Positions 9,770 through 19,255 are shown, numbered from the stretch's first letter. The stretch is 64,000 nt of DNA from Anodontia alba (GCA_964016985.1 OZ024833.1:60277463-60341462); one strand, 5' to 3'. Notes: generated from the sequence alone by a model not told the origin. Program-made: numbers and translations.

Positions 9770-9904
9770 AAATGTCCTATTTACCCAAGTACTGGGACAG
9801 ACAGGCCTGAGCAAAGAGAGTACCATATATACAGTATGTTTTCGGACAGACAGGCCTGAGCAAACAGTATAGACCCAGATGAGACGCCACAGAATGCAAA
9901 GGTT
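9770..9904 (+). mobile_element. L-family left end, internally duplicated, truncated by J
   Basis: The text GGACAGACAGGCCTGAGCAAA appears twice (from about 9,800 and 9,845), the second followed by AGTATAGACCCAGATGAGACG. The element stops at the TTAA of the next J copy and its right half is missing. Confidence 0.55.
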
Positions 9905-10107
9905 TTAATCCTTGTCCTGCTGAATTAATTAAGAGGCCATTCCCACTTCTAATCAGATTAATTGATCCGGATTATTGCTATAAATTCACATACTTAATTG
10001 CAAACAGTGCAGATCCAGATCAGTTGGCTTCTTCAGAAGCCAACTGATCTGGATCTACACTGTTTGCAAAGGCAGGGTATATCCGGGTTCAGCAGGACAA
10101 TGGTTAA
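9905..10107 (+). mobile_element. J-family TTAA-target MITE
   Basis: TTAA at both ends; TCCTTGTCCTGCTGAATTAA at left, GGTTCAGCAGGACAATGG at right; core CAGATCAGTTGGCTTCTTCA with its complement. Nearly identical to 9,145-9,346, indicating recent activity. Confidence 0.85.
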
Positions 10108-10413
10108 CTATCTGTCCCATTATATATATGCAATTTTTGTATTCTTATTTAAGGGACTGAATATACTTACAAGGGAGACAACTTCTATGACTTCCTGCTT
10201 GCTTTCTTGCACACCCAGACCTTTCTTAAAAAGGTCTGTTGGTGTGCCTAAATCTGCTGGATGAACGGCAAACAGTCTAGACCTGATATCTGGTTCTTAT
10301 CAAGACGCTGGCTTCAAACTGTATGTGTGTTGGGTGTGTGGGGGTGGGAGGTGAGGGGAAGTGATTTCAACCTGCATGGATGAAAATCTGCTGTGGAGGC
10401 ACAAGGCAGACCA

Positions 10414-10542
10414 GCCAGCCTCTGTGGCTCAGTCAGATGGGTGTCTGACTGATGATCAGGAAGGAACAGGTTCGATCCCCAATGGATCTGTCAACATTCT
10501 TTTTATGGAGATCAATCATGAAATATTTTCTACAGTCATTCT
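10414..10542 (+). mobile_element. SINE-1 fragment: tRNA-derived head, 3' truncated
   Basis: Pol III box A-like TGGCTCAGTCAGATGGG and box B GGTTCGATCCCC, followed by the SINE body TCAACATTCTTTTTATGGAG and AATATTTTCTACAGTCATTCT, where similarity to the full copies stops. Full copies lie at 16,461, 18,120 and 49,030. Flanks 10,108-10,413 and 10,543-10,891 hold nothing I recognise. Confidence 0.7.
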
Positions 10543-10891
10543 TGGGAGCTATTCCATACATATTTTGTTTGGGTCAACATACAGAAGGACAGAAGGACTT
10601 GCTAGGGAATTAATAGAATAAGCCCATAAAAAAACAACCTCAAAGTGGGCTATTAAGTAAGAAGCAAGTCTACCATATAGATCATTAAGTATTTATATGA
10701 AAAAGCTAATTTTATGTCTGTGGGGGAAAATCAATTGCATGTAATGGGATAAAAACCTCACCAAAAGATAAATGACCTGCACCTAATGAAAAATTGCCTT
10801 CAGGGCACATGAGGGCACATGAGGGCTCTAAGAGCTGTCATAAGCTCCTTGGGGCTCCACATAGGAGTGGTGGGGTAGGGTATTATACAAA

Positions 10892-11110
10892 TGTTTTCTT
10901 ATTTCTGCACAAAAACAAATGTGCTGTTGGTACTCATTAGAAGAACCTCAGTAGCTTGCTTCTAATGAATACTTTAACCTATGTCTTCATGATGAAATAA
11001 GAAAAAAATTCAGAGGCACTTCTAATGAGTACCACAACATATGTTTTCATTGAGAAATAAGAAAATATCAATATTTTTGGGTTGAAAAATGTGCCTTGTC
11101 TGGAGCTTAT
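10892..11110. mobile_element. C-family MITE, rearranged
   Basis: GGTACTCATTAGAAGAACCT and TTGCTTCTAATGAATAC form the first palindrome; a second right half, GAGGCACTTCTAATGAGTAC, follows at about 11,014. The right flank TTTTTGGGTTGAAAAATG...CCTTGTCTGGAGCT matches the C subtype at 23,060. Confidence 0.55.
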
Positions 11111-11146
11111 ATGTTGGTCAGCCTGCAAATTTACACTATCTGATTA

Positions 11147-11935
11147 GCACTTACCACACTATGGGCAGATTCAGAAGATGATAAACTGATGATATTTTTT
11201 TTTATTTTTCCTAGAAAATAGGATCAGACACTTCATGCAAATTGTCTCCTTCAGCGGGGCCCAGGCTGCTGCGGGTCCTCTCTTTGTGCCACCTCTCTAT
11301 CGGGATGCATGTGCGGTTCTTGTGTGCGGGGCGCGGTGCTCTGTGCTGGTGGGGCTTGGCCGCTGACGGGGTCAAACCTCCAATGTCTGCAGCGGAATGA
11401 CAGGGCAATGATCAGACAGATCTGCAACATCAGGCTGCAAGATGTTATCACAACCAGGTCCAATGAGCTACCTGCACAGCTTGGCATTGAGGATCTGGTC
11501 CTCATTCTGAAGGAGAGAAGGCTCCGCTGGTATGGACATGTGGAACACTCTAATGGTGCAGTCAAGACAGCCTTTCACATACAGGCTGAGGGAAAGTATG
11601 GGCTTGAGAGGCCCAAGATGACATGGAAGCAGCTGACAGAGAGGGATTGCAGAGAGTGGAAGCTCTCGGCTATCAACCCTCATGATAGAAGTATGTGGAG
11701 ATCTGGTGTGAGATCTGCCATGCGTGCAGCAAGCCATCTATCTGGAAGGGGGCCCACTGATGTGGATGTTGCCACTATACCTGCACGTTAATCAAAAGTC
11801 TGATTATGATAATTATTATGGAGACAATTTGCATGAAGTGTCAAATCCTATTTTCTAGGAAAAATAAGAAAAAATATTTGAAAATGTTGTCTGTTGAAAT
11901 GTTTACCCAGCATGCAAAGTGTTAGTCTTTGCAGC
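11147..11935. mobile_element. I-family MITE with a LINE inserted in its loop
   Basis: Left arm CCTAGAAAATAGGATCAGAC...TTCATGCAAATTGTCTCCT ends at 11,250; right arm GAGACAATTTGCATGAAGTG...CCTATTTTCTAGG starts at 11,821. The right end CCCAGCATGCAAAGTGTTAG is the usual I end. The insertion falls exactly at the hairpin tip. Confidence 0.75.
11251..11820 (+). pseudogene. 5'-truncated non-LTR retrotransposon, C-terminal end of the reverse-transcriptase ORF
   Basis: An open frame ends at a TAA at 11,789-11,791. From about 11,360 the translation has the LINE post-RT signature: WPLTGSNLQ, LQRNDRAMIRQICNI, RLRWYGHVEHSNG and RPKMTWKQLTERDCREW. The WYGHV and RPKMTW motifs are widespread in mollusc LINE polyproteins. 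Only about 145 residues remain; palm and endonuclease are missing, as expected of 5' truncation. The segment before 11,360 is GC-rich and not clearly homologous. The tail is ATGATAATTATTATG. The frame is intact, so the copy is fairly young. Confidence 0.75.
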
Positions 11936-11952
11936 CCACATATAGAGTCACT

Positions 11953-12094
11953 GGACACCATAATAACCCTAAGTATTGGGACAGACAGGCCTGAGTAAAC
12001 AATGTAGGCCCAGATCAGATTCCACAGAATGCAACATCTGAACAGGATCTACACTATTTACCAGTCATCCAGCAGCTGCCAAGACACATCAACA
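11953..12094 (+). mobile_element. L-family repeat, left and central part
   Basis: AATAACCCTAAGTATTGGGA, GTAGGCCCAGATCAGATTCC and GATCTACACTATTTACC mark an L copy. It stops at about 12,094, where LINE-derived sequence begins. Confidence 0.65.
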
Positions 12095-12255
12095 GATATC
12101 CCGCTAGATGAAAGGAAATGTAATGTATGTTAAAAAGCTGATATTGGGGATGAATTTCATTATATTTTTGCAAATGATTATTTTTAAAACCTTATATCTA
12201 CAAGAAACCCAATGTTATGAAGCCCAAAGAACTCTTTTCTACCAATGATGCTCAG
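12095..12255 (+). pseudogene. LINE C-terminal zinc-knuckle fragment, same family as 26,995-30,315
   Basis: Plus-strand translation gives IPLDERKCNVC, a stop, then ADIGDEFHYIFANDYF and, after a one-base shift, KPNVMKPKELFSTNDAQ. These match PLDERKCNLC, IGDEFHYLFACDYF and SNVMKFKELFSTKDTQ in the minus-strand LINE. It carries a stop codon and a frameshift, and one knuckle Cys is replaced by Asn. Confidence 0.75.
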
Positions 12256-12988
12256 ATAGGACCATAATTAATGTTGTGAGTATTCATTAGAATAAACAAA
12301 CTGAAGTAATTCTAATCATCTGCAACATACATTGAGAAACATATGAAAAAAAAAACAACAAAAAACATCCCACCCCACTACTATAGACAATATCCATATT
12401 TCAGATATTTGAGGGCTTGCATATGTCCATCTCATTTTCAGATACACCAAGGGCAGATAACTCAAGAATTGGAACAGCCAGAATAGCAATCCTTGGCCAG
12501 AATGTATAGCACATAGTACTCTACACTTTTAAATTTCATCCAGATGTTACATTTTCTGTTATGAAAGAACTATAGGCCAGTCCATTTTTCAGATATATCA
12601 AGTGCAGATAACTCAAGAACTCCACCAGACAGAGTAACTGTCCTTGATGATAATGTATAGCCTCAGTACCACTACATGTCTTTGATGTTTCATCCAGATA
12701 TTCTGTATAGTAAAGGAACCAGAGACCAAAAACCAATGCTAAGACACTGAAAAAGGCTGTAACTCTCTCAAAAATGACAAAACTAAATCACTCATCCCTG
12801 ATACTAACATGTTTGCAAAAGTTTGCATGAAATCTGTGAATAAATACTCATTACCACAAGAAATCAAGTACAGATGGACTTATGGACACAGGGGCAGAGA
12901 CACTGAATGGCATAACATTATACACTGTTATATGATGAAGTGGGTCTTTTAAACTGAAAAAAAAAAAGTATACCACACCACCACTTCT
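12256..12988. repeat. degenerate C-like palindrome and a decayed ~130-bp tandem pair
   Basis: GTTGTGAGTATTCATTAGAA (about 12,272) and TAATTCTAATCATCTGCAACA are a worn C core. From about 12,420 two related blocks each contain GCAGATAACTCAAGAA, CTTGATGATAATGTATAG-like text and TTTCATCCAGAT, probably a relic of a tandem-repeat-cored element. No coding signal. Confidence 0.45.
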
Positions 12989-13201
12989 TTAAGCCTTGTC
13001 CTGCTGAATAAATTAAGAAGCCACACCCATTTCTAATTTTCAGTCAATCAGAATACTTGATCAAGGTTGTTGATATAGATTCACATACTGAATGGCAAAC
13101 ATGCAGATCCAGGTCAGTTGGCTTCTTCAGAAGCCAACTGATCTGGATCTACACTGTTTGCAAAGGCAGGGTATATCCGGGATCAGCAGGACAAGGGTTA
13201 A
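12989..13201 (+). mobile_element. J-family TTAA-target MITE
   Basis: TTAA at both ends; GCCTTGTCCTGCTGAATAAA left, GGATCAGCAGGACAAGGG right; internal CAGTTGGCTTCTTCAGAAGC palindrome. Confidence 0.85.
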
Positions 13202-13364
13202 GATCCAAAACAAAAACCATGTTAACTGAGCAACCCTGTTGTACTGAAACAAAAATGTATGTATTAAAAAGAAAAATGAACATAAATGGTAATTTGACTA
13301 TATAATCTGTAAATTTTTGCTAGAATACAACACTTTTGGGGCTCACCTATAAACTATCTTACAT

Positions 13365-13765
13365 ACCAAACTTACATCCCTTTGAACACTATTTAAGTCA
13401 TGCTGAGACAATGAAAGGATGACAATGTAAAGCTTTGTGCAATGAAGCACCTAGACTGGCTCCGGTCTCCAGTGACTAACTATTTTTCTCATAATCCTGT
13501 TTGATAATCCATTAAAATACAACCAAAAAATATCATGACTGTAAAGGCTGGTCACTAGTGACAAGCCGTTATAGTCATGATATTACTTTGGTTTTATTTT
13601 AGTGCATTAATGAAAAGGGTTATAAGGAAAACATATTTAGTCACTGGAGAGTGGAGCCAGTCTATGAAGCACCATACAGTCATGAGCTGGTTTGCCTCTA
13701 CCAGGATTCGAACTCAGGGCTTCGTGCTCTGAAGTCAGGAGAGTGGACTGTGTATCTCATGAGTA
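13365..13765 (-). mobile_element. SINE-2 copy split by an A MITE
   Basis: Text CATCCCTTTGAACACTATTT, GAAAGGATGACAATG and CACCATACAGTCATGAGC match the SINE-2 at 38,650. On the minus strand GAGTTCGAATCC is a good pol III B box. The A MITE (13,452-13,664) sits inside, flanked by a perfect duplication of TGAAGCACC. Confidence 0.65.
13452..13664. mobile_element. A-family palindromic MITE with perfect 9-bp target duplication
   Basis: TAGACTGGCTCC...GGAGCCAGTCTA, arms meeting near 13,555. TGAAGCACC (13,443-13,451 and 13,665-13,673) flanks it. The undivided SINE-2 text at 38,650 reads GCAATGAAACACCATACAG, confirming the empty state. A 9-bp duplication is typical of Mutator-like elements, but these TIRs are not diagnostic. 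Confidence 0.85.
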
Positions 13766-13931
13766 AGATAAATTGTTAAATTGTTTCCCAAAAGGAGACA
13801 AATTGGTTTGTTGGTCTAGACCATGGCATTATTCAGACCAGCCATAAATAACAAGTACTGATACTAAATAATCTTTCTCTGAACCAGTTAGATTGATGGC
13901 ATCAGGATCCATTTGTCATGATTTATGCCAG

Positions 13932-14113
13932 TTAACTTTTCGCATGCTGGGTAAAAATTTCAGCATATGGCATTATGAAATATTTTATTTATTTTTCCTA
14001 GAAAATAGGATTTGACTAGGAAACAATTTGCATGATGTGTCAGATCCTATTTCCAGGAAAATAAGAAAAATACCATAAGTTGCTGATGAATTTTCCCATA
14101 GCATGGTGTTACA
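13932..14113. mobile_element. I-family MITE
   Basis: Starts TTAACTTTTCGCATGCTGGG with AAAATTTCAGCA; arms CCTAGAAAATAGGATTTGAC and GTCAGATCCTATTTCCAGG; right end CCATAGCATGG. Palindromic centre CTAGGAAACAATTTGCATG. Confidence 0.65.
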
Positions 14114-14392
14114 TTTACACACTAGATATGGTGGTATCTTACACACAGGTGGATACATAACTGTGTGGCTTAAGAATGGATACACTTTCAAGGGAGGCAA
14201 TTAGTCATAACTGTTTTTGCCTCCCTTCTGAAAAGGGGTATTGGTGCTTGGTGTGCAGGAAAGCAAACAGGAAGTCATAAAAGATGGCAGAAAAACTACC
14301 AAGTGCACACAGTCCTTTTTAAATCTTAGACTGGCTCCAGTCTCCAGTGACTAAATATTTATTCTTAAATCCTGTTTGATACATCCACTAAA

Positions 14393-15953
14393 ACAAGAGG
14401 CCCATGGGCCATGGGTCGCTCACCTGAGTGACATAGCCACTGCAGATATGCAGACATTTTTCCGGTCCTGTCATCGTAGCTAATGAAAAGATCAACCTTC
14501 AAGCAGTTCTTAATTTTGAAGAAGAATATTATATATGGCATGACAGTCAATGGAGCATTATCATTTGAACAAACTCTCAATCACATGTCAACAGTAGGAT
14601 CAATATGAAATTTGGAGGCAATTGGCTAATTGGTTTCTGAAGAAATATGATTTTATACATGTAAACAGCACAGTAGCAGGGAAATATAATAAACATAAAC
14701 AAGATGGCAGCCATCTTAGATTTCCAATCAGAATGATTTTAGCTACTGTTGATCTACAAATCACCTCGTTACTTTCAATGAACTTGGTATCTTGGATTTC
14801 CAATCAAACAATTTAAGCTATTTTAGATCTACAAGTCACCCAAATGCTTCCTACCAAGTTTCGATTCAAATGGCCTTTCAGTTCAGGAGAAGAAGCAAAA
14901 AATAGATTTTCAGGATGGCTGTCATGGCGGCCATCTTGGATTTCTGATAGGGATAATTTTAGCTATTTTTGATCTACAGGTCACCCTGATGCTTCCTACC
15001 TAGTTTAACGTCAATACCGGTAAGCCTTTTGGTTCAGGAGAAGAAGTGAAAAACAGATTTTCAAGATGGCTGCCATGGCAGCCATCTTGGATTTCCAATC
15101 AGAATGATTTTAGCCAATTTCAATCTATAAGTCACCCCAATGCTTCCTACCAAGTTTCAAGTCAATTGGCATTTGGGTTTAGAAGAAGAAGCGAAAAAAA
15201 GATTTTCAAGATGGCCATCTTGGATTTCCAATCAGCATGATTTTAGCTACTTTTGATCTACACGTTACCCTGATGCGTCCTACAAAGTTTGGAGTCAATA
15301 GGCCTTTCGGCTCAGGAGAAGAAGAGAAAAATAGATTTTCAAGATGGCGACCATGGCGGCCATCTTGGATATCTGATTAGAACGATTTTAGCTACTTTTG
15401 ATCTACAAGTCACCCCGATGCTTCCTACGAGTTTCGAGTCAACTGGCATTTGGGGTTAAGAGAAGAAGTGAAAAATAGATTTTCAAGATGGCCACCATGG
15501 CGGCCATGGCTGCCATCTTGGATTTCCGATCGGCACGATTTTAGCTATTTTTGATCTACAAGTTACCCCGATGCTTCCTAGCAAGTTTGGAGTCAATTGG
15601 CCTTTCGGTTCAGGAGAAGAAGCAAAAAAAAGATTTTCAAGATGGCGGCCATCTTGGATTTCCGATTGGCACGATTTGAGCTATTTTTGATCTACACATC
15701 ACCCCCATGCTTCCTAGCAAGTTTGGAGTCAATTGGCCTTTCGGTTCAGGAGAAGAAGCCAAAAATAGATTTTCAAGATGGTAGCCATGGCAGGTCACCC
15801 TGATGCTTCCTACCAAGTATCGAGTCAATTGGCCCAGGGGTGTAGGCTTTTAAAGCAATTGTTGATGCTGGACGACGCACGATGCACGACACACGACGGA
15901 CATTGACTGACCACAATAGCTCACCATGAGCACTTCGTGCTCAGGTGAGCTAA
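14393..15953 (+). mobile_element. S element: hairpin-bounded, tandem-repeat-cored, Helitron-like
   Basis: Begins ACAAGAG followed by the palindrome GGCCCATGGGCC and CGCTCACCTGAG. Ends CACAATAGCTCACC, hairpin GAGCAC-TTC-GTGCTC, AGGTGAG, CTAA. GCTCACCTGAG/CTCAGGTGAGC are inverted ends. A GACGCACGATGCACGACACACGA tract precedes the end. Same plan as R, with different sequence inside. The 3' hairpin about 7 nt before CTAA resembles Helitrons. No Rep/helicase ORF. Confidence 0.6.
14600..15840 (+). repeat. ~145-bp tandem array inside S
   Basis: About eight units with GATTTTCAAGATGG, CGGCCATCTTGGATTTCC, GATTTTAGCTA, TTTGATCTACAAGTCACC, GATGCTTCCTACCAAGTTT and TTCAGGAGAAGAAG. AAGATGGCNGCC and GGCNGCCATCTTGG form an inverted pair, so each unit can fold. 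Short ORFs on both strands are repeat translations. Confidence 0.85.
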
Positions 15954-16140
15954 CAAAACCAATATTATATCATTATTGCAGAGCGTGGTATTGATTTGAG
16001 TATCAGAAGAGAAATGAGAAGAGAAAAATGTGGTTTCATTTGATATTATAGGTACAATTAATGCACTTTTATGCAGTCATTGTTTAAATCAATAGACTGA
16101 TGCCAGTCTAACCATGCCTCAGTGAAACACTTATCCCATT

Positions 16141-16347
16141 CAGAGGAATTGTTAAGGAGGAGTATTTGGTGACAATTATGGGATAATTATCTCCAGTTCT
16201 GCATAAAAACATATGTTGTGGGTATTCATTAGAAGTGCCTCGAGGCACTTCTAATGAGTACCCACAATATATATTTTTATGTAGAAAGAAGAAAAGAAAA
16301 ATTATCCCAGAATTATCACCAAATACTCCTCCTTAACAATTCCTCTG
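16141..16347. mobile_element. C-family palindromic MITE, full length
   Basis: CAGAGGAATTGTTAAGGAGG...CCTCCTTAACAATTCCTCTG are perfect 20-bp ends. Arms continue through GTATTTGGTGACAATT, ACATATGTTGTGGGTATTCA and AGAAGTGCCTC to the centre at 16,239. CCATT flanks both sides, a possible 5-bp duplication. Best C copy in the window. Confidence 0.85.
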
Positions 16348-16379
16348 CCATTTTAATGGGGAGACCCCTAAAAGGGCAG

Positions 16380-16811
16380 TTGGCTCAGCCTCTTATCTTC
16401 TTATCTGGAGCTATGATTTGCAGTAGAATGTGGCATCTGATGAGGGTCTACACTGTCTGATTTTGTTTGTGTTGAGGTTTTACAGCCCAGTCAACCCAAT
16501 GGGGTCATGTCGAGCGCGGTCAGTTTACCTAACCACACGTTTACTGGGCAGGCTTAGTCCTCTAAGCGGTTAACCAGTATTGTGCACATTCTTTTGCCAG
16601 AAACTGACAACTGCCCTTCTTGAATCAGCGGAATGGAGAGAATGACCGTAGAAAATATTTCATGATCAATCTCCACGAAAGAATGTTGCCGACCTCGGCT
16701 GGGGTTGAACCCGCGACCTCCTGTTCTCCAGTCGGACGGCACATCCAACTGAGCCACCGAGGCCCTACACTGTCTGACACGCAGCCAGCAGATTTCAGAC
16801 ACACTAACAAA
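16380..16811. mobile_element. L-family fragment hosting SINE-1
   Basis: CAGTAGAATGTGGCATCTGA, GGGTCTACACTGTCTGA and, after the SINE, CAGCCAGCAGATTTCAGACA are L-like central sequence. The ends are incomplete. Confidence 0.5.
16461..16764 (-). mobile_element. SINE-1, full length with 13-bp target duplication
   Basis: Minus-strand head GGCCTCGGTGGCTCAGTTGG (box A region) and box B GGGTTCAACCCC, then GCCGAGGTCGGCAACATTCT, a body with AATATTTTCTACGGTCATTC and CAAGAAGGGCAGTTGTCAG, and 3' end CTCAACACAAACAAAA. CTACACTGTCTGA (16,448-16,460; 16,765-16,777) flanks it. SINEs are pol III-transcribed and mobilised by a partner LINE, not identified here. The 111-codon ORF on this strand is SINE text. Confidence 0.9.
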
Positions 16812-17098
16812 TACCATATTTACCGTATGTATTCGGACAGACAGGCCTGAGCAAACAATGTAGACCCAGATCAGAATGTGACATCGCATGAGGTTCTACA
16901 CTGTTTGCCACTCATCCAGCAATTTTTAGACACAACATTGGATAGTAAATTGTACTTGTTCAAATTTTAGAACAAGTATGGTAAGGAGCTGAGGTGTCCG
17001 AATACTTAGGGTAAATACAGTAGTTGGACTTGTTCAAATTTTAGGACAAGTATTATAAAGAGTTTACATTTCCAAATATTTATCATAAATACCGTATC
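16812..17098. mobile_element. L-family repeat with a duplicated right end
   Basis: TACCGTATGTATTCGGACAG to GTCCGAATACTTAGGGTAAA. A second right-end-like block, GGACTTGTTCAAATTTTAGG...CCAAATATTTATCATAAATAC, follows to about 17,098. The core is partly lost (CAGATCAGAATGTGACATCG). Confidence 0.65.
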
Positions 17099-17104
17099 AC
17101 TCCC

Positions 17105-17485
17105 ACAGAATGTGGTGGGATAATTATGTAAAATTATGTTGTAGGTACTCATTAGAAGTGCCTTGTAGAAGCGCACAAGGCACTTCTAATGAGTACCTGC
17201 AACATATGTTTTTATGGAGAACTGGAGAAAATTATGCCACAATTGTCACCAAATACTCCTTTTAACCCTAGTCCTACTGAACCCGGATATGCCCTGCCTT
17301 TACCAAAGTGTAGATCCAGATCAGTTGGCTTCTGAAGAAGCCAACTGACCTGGATCTACACTGTTTGGCATTAAGTATGTGAATTTGTATCAACAATCTG
17401 GTTCAAATAATCTGATTGGCTGAAAATTAGAAGTGGGTGTGGCATCTTAATTTATTCAGCAAGACAAGGGTTAACAAGCCCTCTG
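17105..17485. mobile_element. C-family MITE cut by J in its terminal repeat
   Basis: Arms GTAGGTACTCATTAGAAGTG and CACTTCTAATGAGTACCTGC. The right end reads CACCAAATACTCCTT[J]TTAACAAGCCCTCTG, which closed up equals the C end ACTCCTCCTTAACAATTCCTCTG. This gives a second comparison with an undisturbed J target. Confidence 0.75.
17262..17474 (-). mobile_element. J-family TTAA-target MITE
   Basis: TTAA 17,262-17,265 and 17,471-17,474; ends CCCTAGTCCTACTGAA and CAGCAAGACAAGGG; core CAGATCAGTTGGCTTCTGAA. Confidence 0.85.
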
Positions 17486-17584
17486 CATTCCATAATGCTA
17501 AGTCCCTTACATATTATAGTGAGATATCAATCCAAATTATAACATATCGCCATGTCTAGTCTGCTTAAACATTGCCTGGCAATT

Positions 17585-17790
17585 CTGACAGCTTTGTATG
17601 CTGGGTAACAATTTCAGCAGAAAATATTTTGAAATATTTTTCTTATTTTCCCCAAAAAATATGATTCAGTATTTTATACAAATTGTGTCAATTTGTATGA
17701 AATATCAAATTGTATTTTCTGGGAAAATAAGAAAAATATAATAAATTCGCTGTCTGCTGAATTTGCCTATAGCATGCTAAAAGTTAAGAA
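17585..17790. mobile_element. I-family MITE
   Basis: TATGCTGGGTAACAATTTCA at left, GCTGAATTTGCCTATAGCATG at right; palindromic centre ACAAATTGTGTCAATTTGTA with TTTTCTGGGAAAATAAG arms. Confidence 0.7.
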
Positions 17791-17973
17791 TCATAATCCT
17801 GTAGGAAGCCAATGAGTCACACAACAAGAAACAATGTTATTCGATATTTTCCCTCCTGATTAAGACATGCTAAATTGCACATTAAAAATAATTTTCAAAT
17901 AAAAAACTGTCATGCAAGGAAACCTAGTTTTGAGTCATTGTTAAATCTTCAAACAAAGTCTCCAGAGGACATG

Positions 17974-18516
17974 TTAACTCTTAATGCTTGGCAAAAATTT
18001 CAGCAGTTGACAGTTTGAAATATTTATAAAATATGAAATATTTTAAATTTTTCCCAGAAAAAAGGCTTTAACACTGCATGCAAATTGTTCCCAAAGAGAA
18101 AATTTGCATGAAATGTCAATTGTTTGTGTTGAGGTTTTACGGCCCAGTCAACCCAATTGGGTCATGTCGAGCGCGGTCAGTTTACTTAACCACACGTTTA
18201 CTGGGCAGGCTTAGTCCTCTAAGCGGTTAACCAGTATTGTGCACATTCTTTCGCCAGAAACTGACAACTGCCCTTCTTGAATCAGCGGAAGGGAGAGAAT
18301 GACCGTAGAAAATATTTCATGATCAATCTCCACGAAAGAATGTTGCCGACCTCGGCGGGGGTTGAACCCACGACCTCCTGGTCTCCAGTCGGACGGCGCA
18401 TCCAACTGAGCCACCGAGGCCGACTGCATGAAATGTCAAAATCTATTTTCTAAGAAAAATAAGAAATACATCAATTTGTCATCTGCTGAATTAGCCTATA
18501 AAGTAGTAACGGTTAA
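17974..18516. mobile_element. I-family MITE interrupted by SINE-1
   Basis: TTAA at both ends (17,974-17,977; 18,513-18,516). Left arm CTTAATGCTTGGCAAAAATT; centre TGCAAATTGTTCCCAAAGAG. The right arm is split at TGCATGAAATGTCAA, which is duplicated around the SINE. Confidence 0.75.
18120..18424 (-). mobile_element. SINE-1, full length with 15-bp target duplication
   Basis: Same layout as 16,461-16,764: box B GGGTTCAACCCC and box A TGGCTCAGTTGG on the minus strand. TGCATGAAATGTCAA occurs at 18,105-18,119 and 18,425-18,439. Sequence is very close to the 16,461 copy, so both are young. Confidence 0.9.
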
Positions 18517-18624
18517 GAATTAAGTTTTGGTACAAAAATTGTGCTAAACATACCACCAACCTTTTCTTATTATTACTATAGTATATCTTTACAACAGCCA
18601 TATTTAGGAATGCATATAAAACTG

Positions 18625-18821
18625 TGGGTATTGTAAAATTCAGCAGAAGACATATTGATATTCTTCTTATTTTTCCTAGAAAACAGGATTTGACATTTCA
18701 TGCAAATTGTCTGGAGACAATTTGCATGAAACGTCAAAACCTGCTTTCAGGGAGAAATAAAAAAAAAAAAATTTAATTTGTAGTCTGCTGAAAAGTTTAG
18801 CTAGAGTGCGAAGTGCTAAAT
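18625..18821. mobile_element. I-family MITE
   Basis: Arms CCTAGAAAACAGGATTTGAC and GTCAAAACCTGCTTTCAGG around TGCAAATTGTCTGGAGACAATTTGCATGA; flanks AAAATTCAGCAGAAGAC and AGTCTGCTGAAAAGTTTAGC. Confidence 0.7.
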
Positions 18822-18839
18822 CCAACAATGCTACAGCTT

Positions 18840-19071
18840 TTAACCCTTAACTCTGCATGCTGGGTAATTTAATTTTGCATACTTTTTTGTCATCTGTGGA
18901 TTTCTTTTTCAAATTAACTTTTTCAAAAAAGTCTGTCAGGGATACCATCAGAGTGTCAAACAGTTTGGATCCACATCAGGTCTGATGTTTTGTTGGGCCT
19001 AATCTGGGTCCAAACTGTTTGCAAAGGTTATCAGCAGACGACAAAAGTCGCCACTAGCGGAGGAGTGAAAG
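18840..19071 (+). mobile_element. K-family TTAA-type MITE
   Basis: TTAACCCTTAACTCTGCATG at left, CAGCAGACGACAAAAGTCGCC near the right. Internal core CAAACAGTTTGGATCCACAT and TGGGTCCAAACTGTTTGC belongs to the shared CAAACAGTG type. A reversed copy is at 40,517-40,738, where the TTAA end is clear. Confidence 0.7.
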
Positions 19072-19079
19072 ACCTGCTA

Positions 19080-19255
19080 ATCATGATATTTTGAAAAATA
19101 TGTATTATATTTATTCAGAGAAAAAAAAAGCTTCACAGTTCATGTGAATCAACTGCCTTGAAGACAATTCACATGAAATGTCAAGCCATATTTTCTCTGA
19201 ATTTTAAGTTTAAAAAAAATTAGACTTTCATCTGCTATAATTTTGCTTGGCACAT
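19080..19255. mobile_element. G-like palindromic MITE
   Basis: ATTCAGAGAAAAAAAAAGCT, CAGTTCATGTGAATCAACTG, ATTCACATGAAATGTCAAGC, TTTTGCTTGGCAC: the G core without recognisable CCCTTAAAGC ends. Confidence 0.5.

Larger units (their letters stand above)
14327..16110. mobile_element. A-related (A') element split by S
   Basis: Left end TAGACTGGCTCCAGTCTCCA, right end ACTGATGCCAGTCTA. The inner text GGTATTGATTTGAGTATCAG and CATTGTTTAAATCAATAG matches the second A' copy at 33,907-34,595. S interrupts at CCACTAAAA^CAAAACC. Confidence 0.65.

Noticed and set aside
14600..15840. Short ORFs with RRSKKKIFKMA-type peptides
   Set aside because: Repeat-unit translations of the S array; they appear in several frames and stop at each unit change.
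16700..16764. tRNA gene on the minus strand
   Set aside because: Boxes A and B are present, but the sequence is continuous with the SINE body, repeated elsewhere, and flanked by target duplications; the cloverleaf is degenerate.
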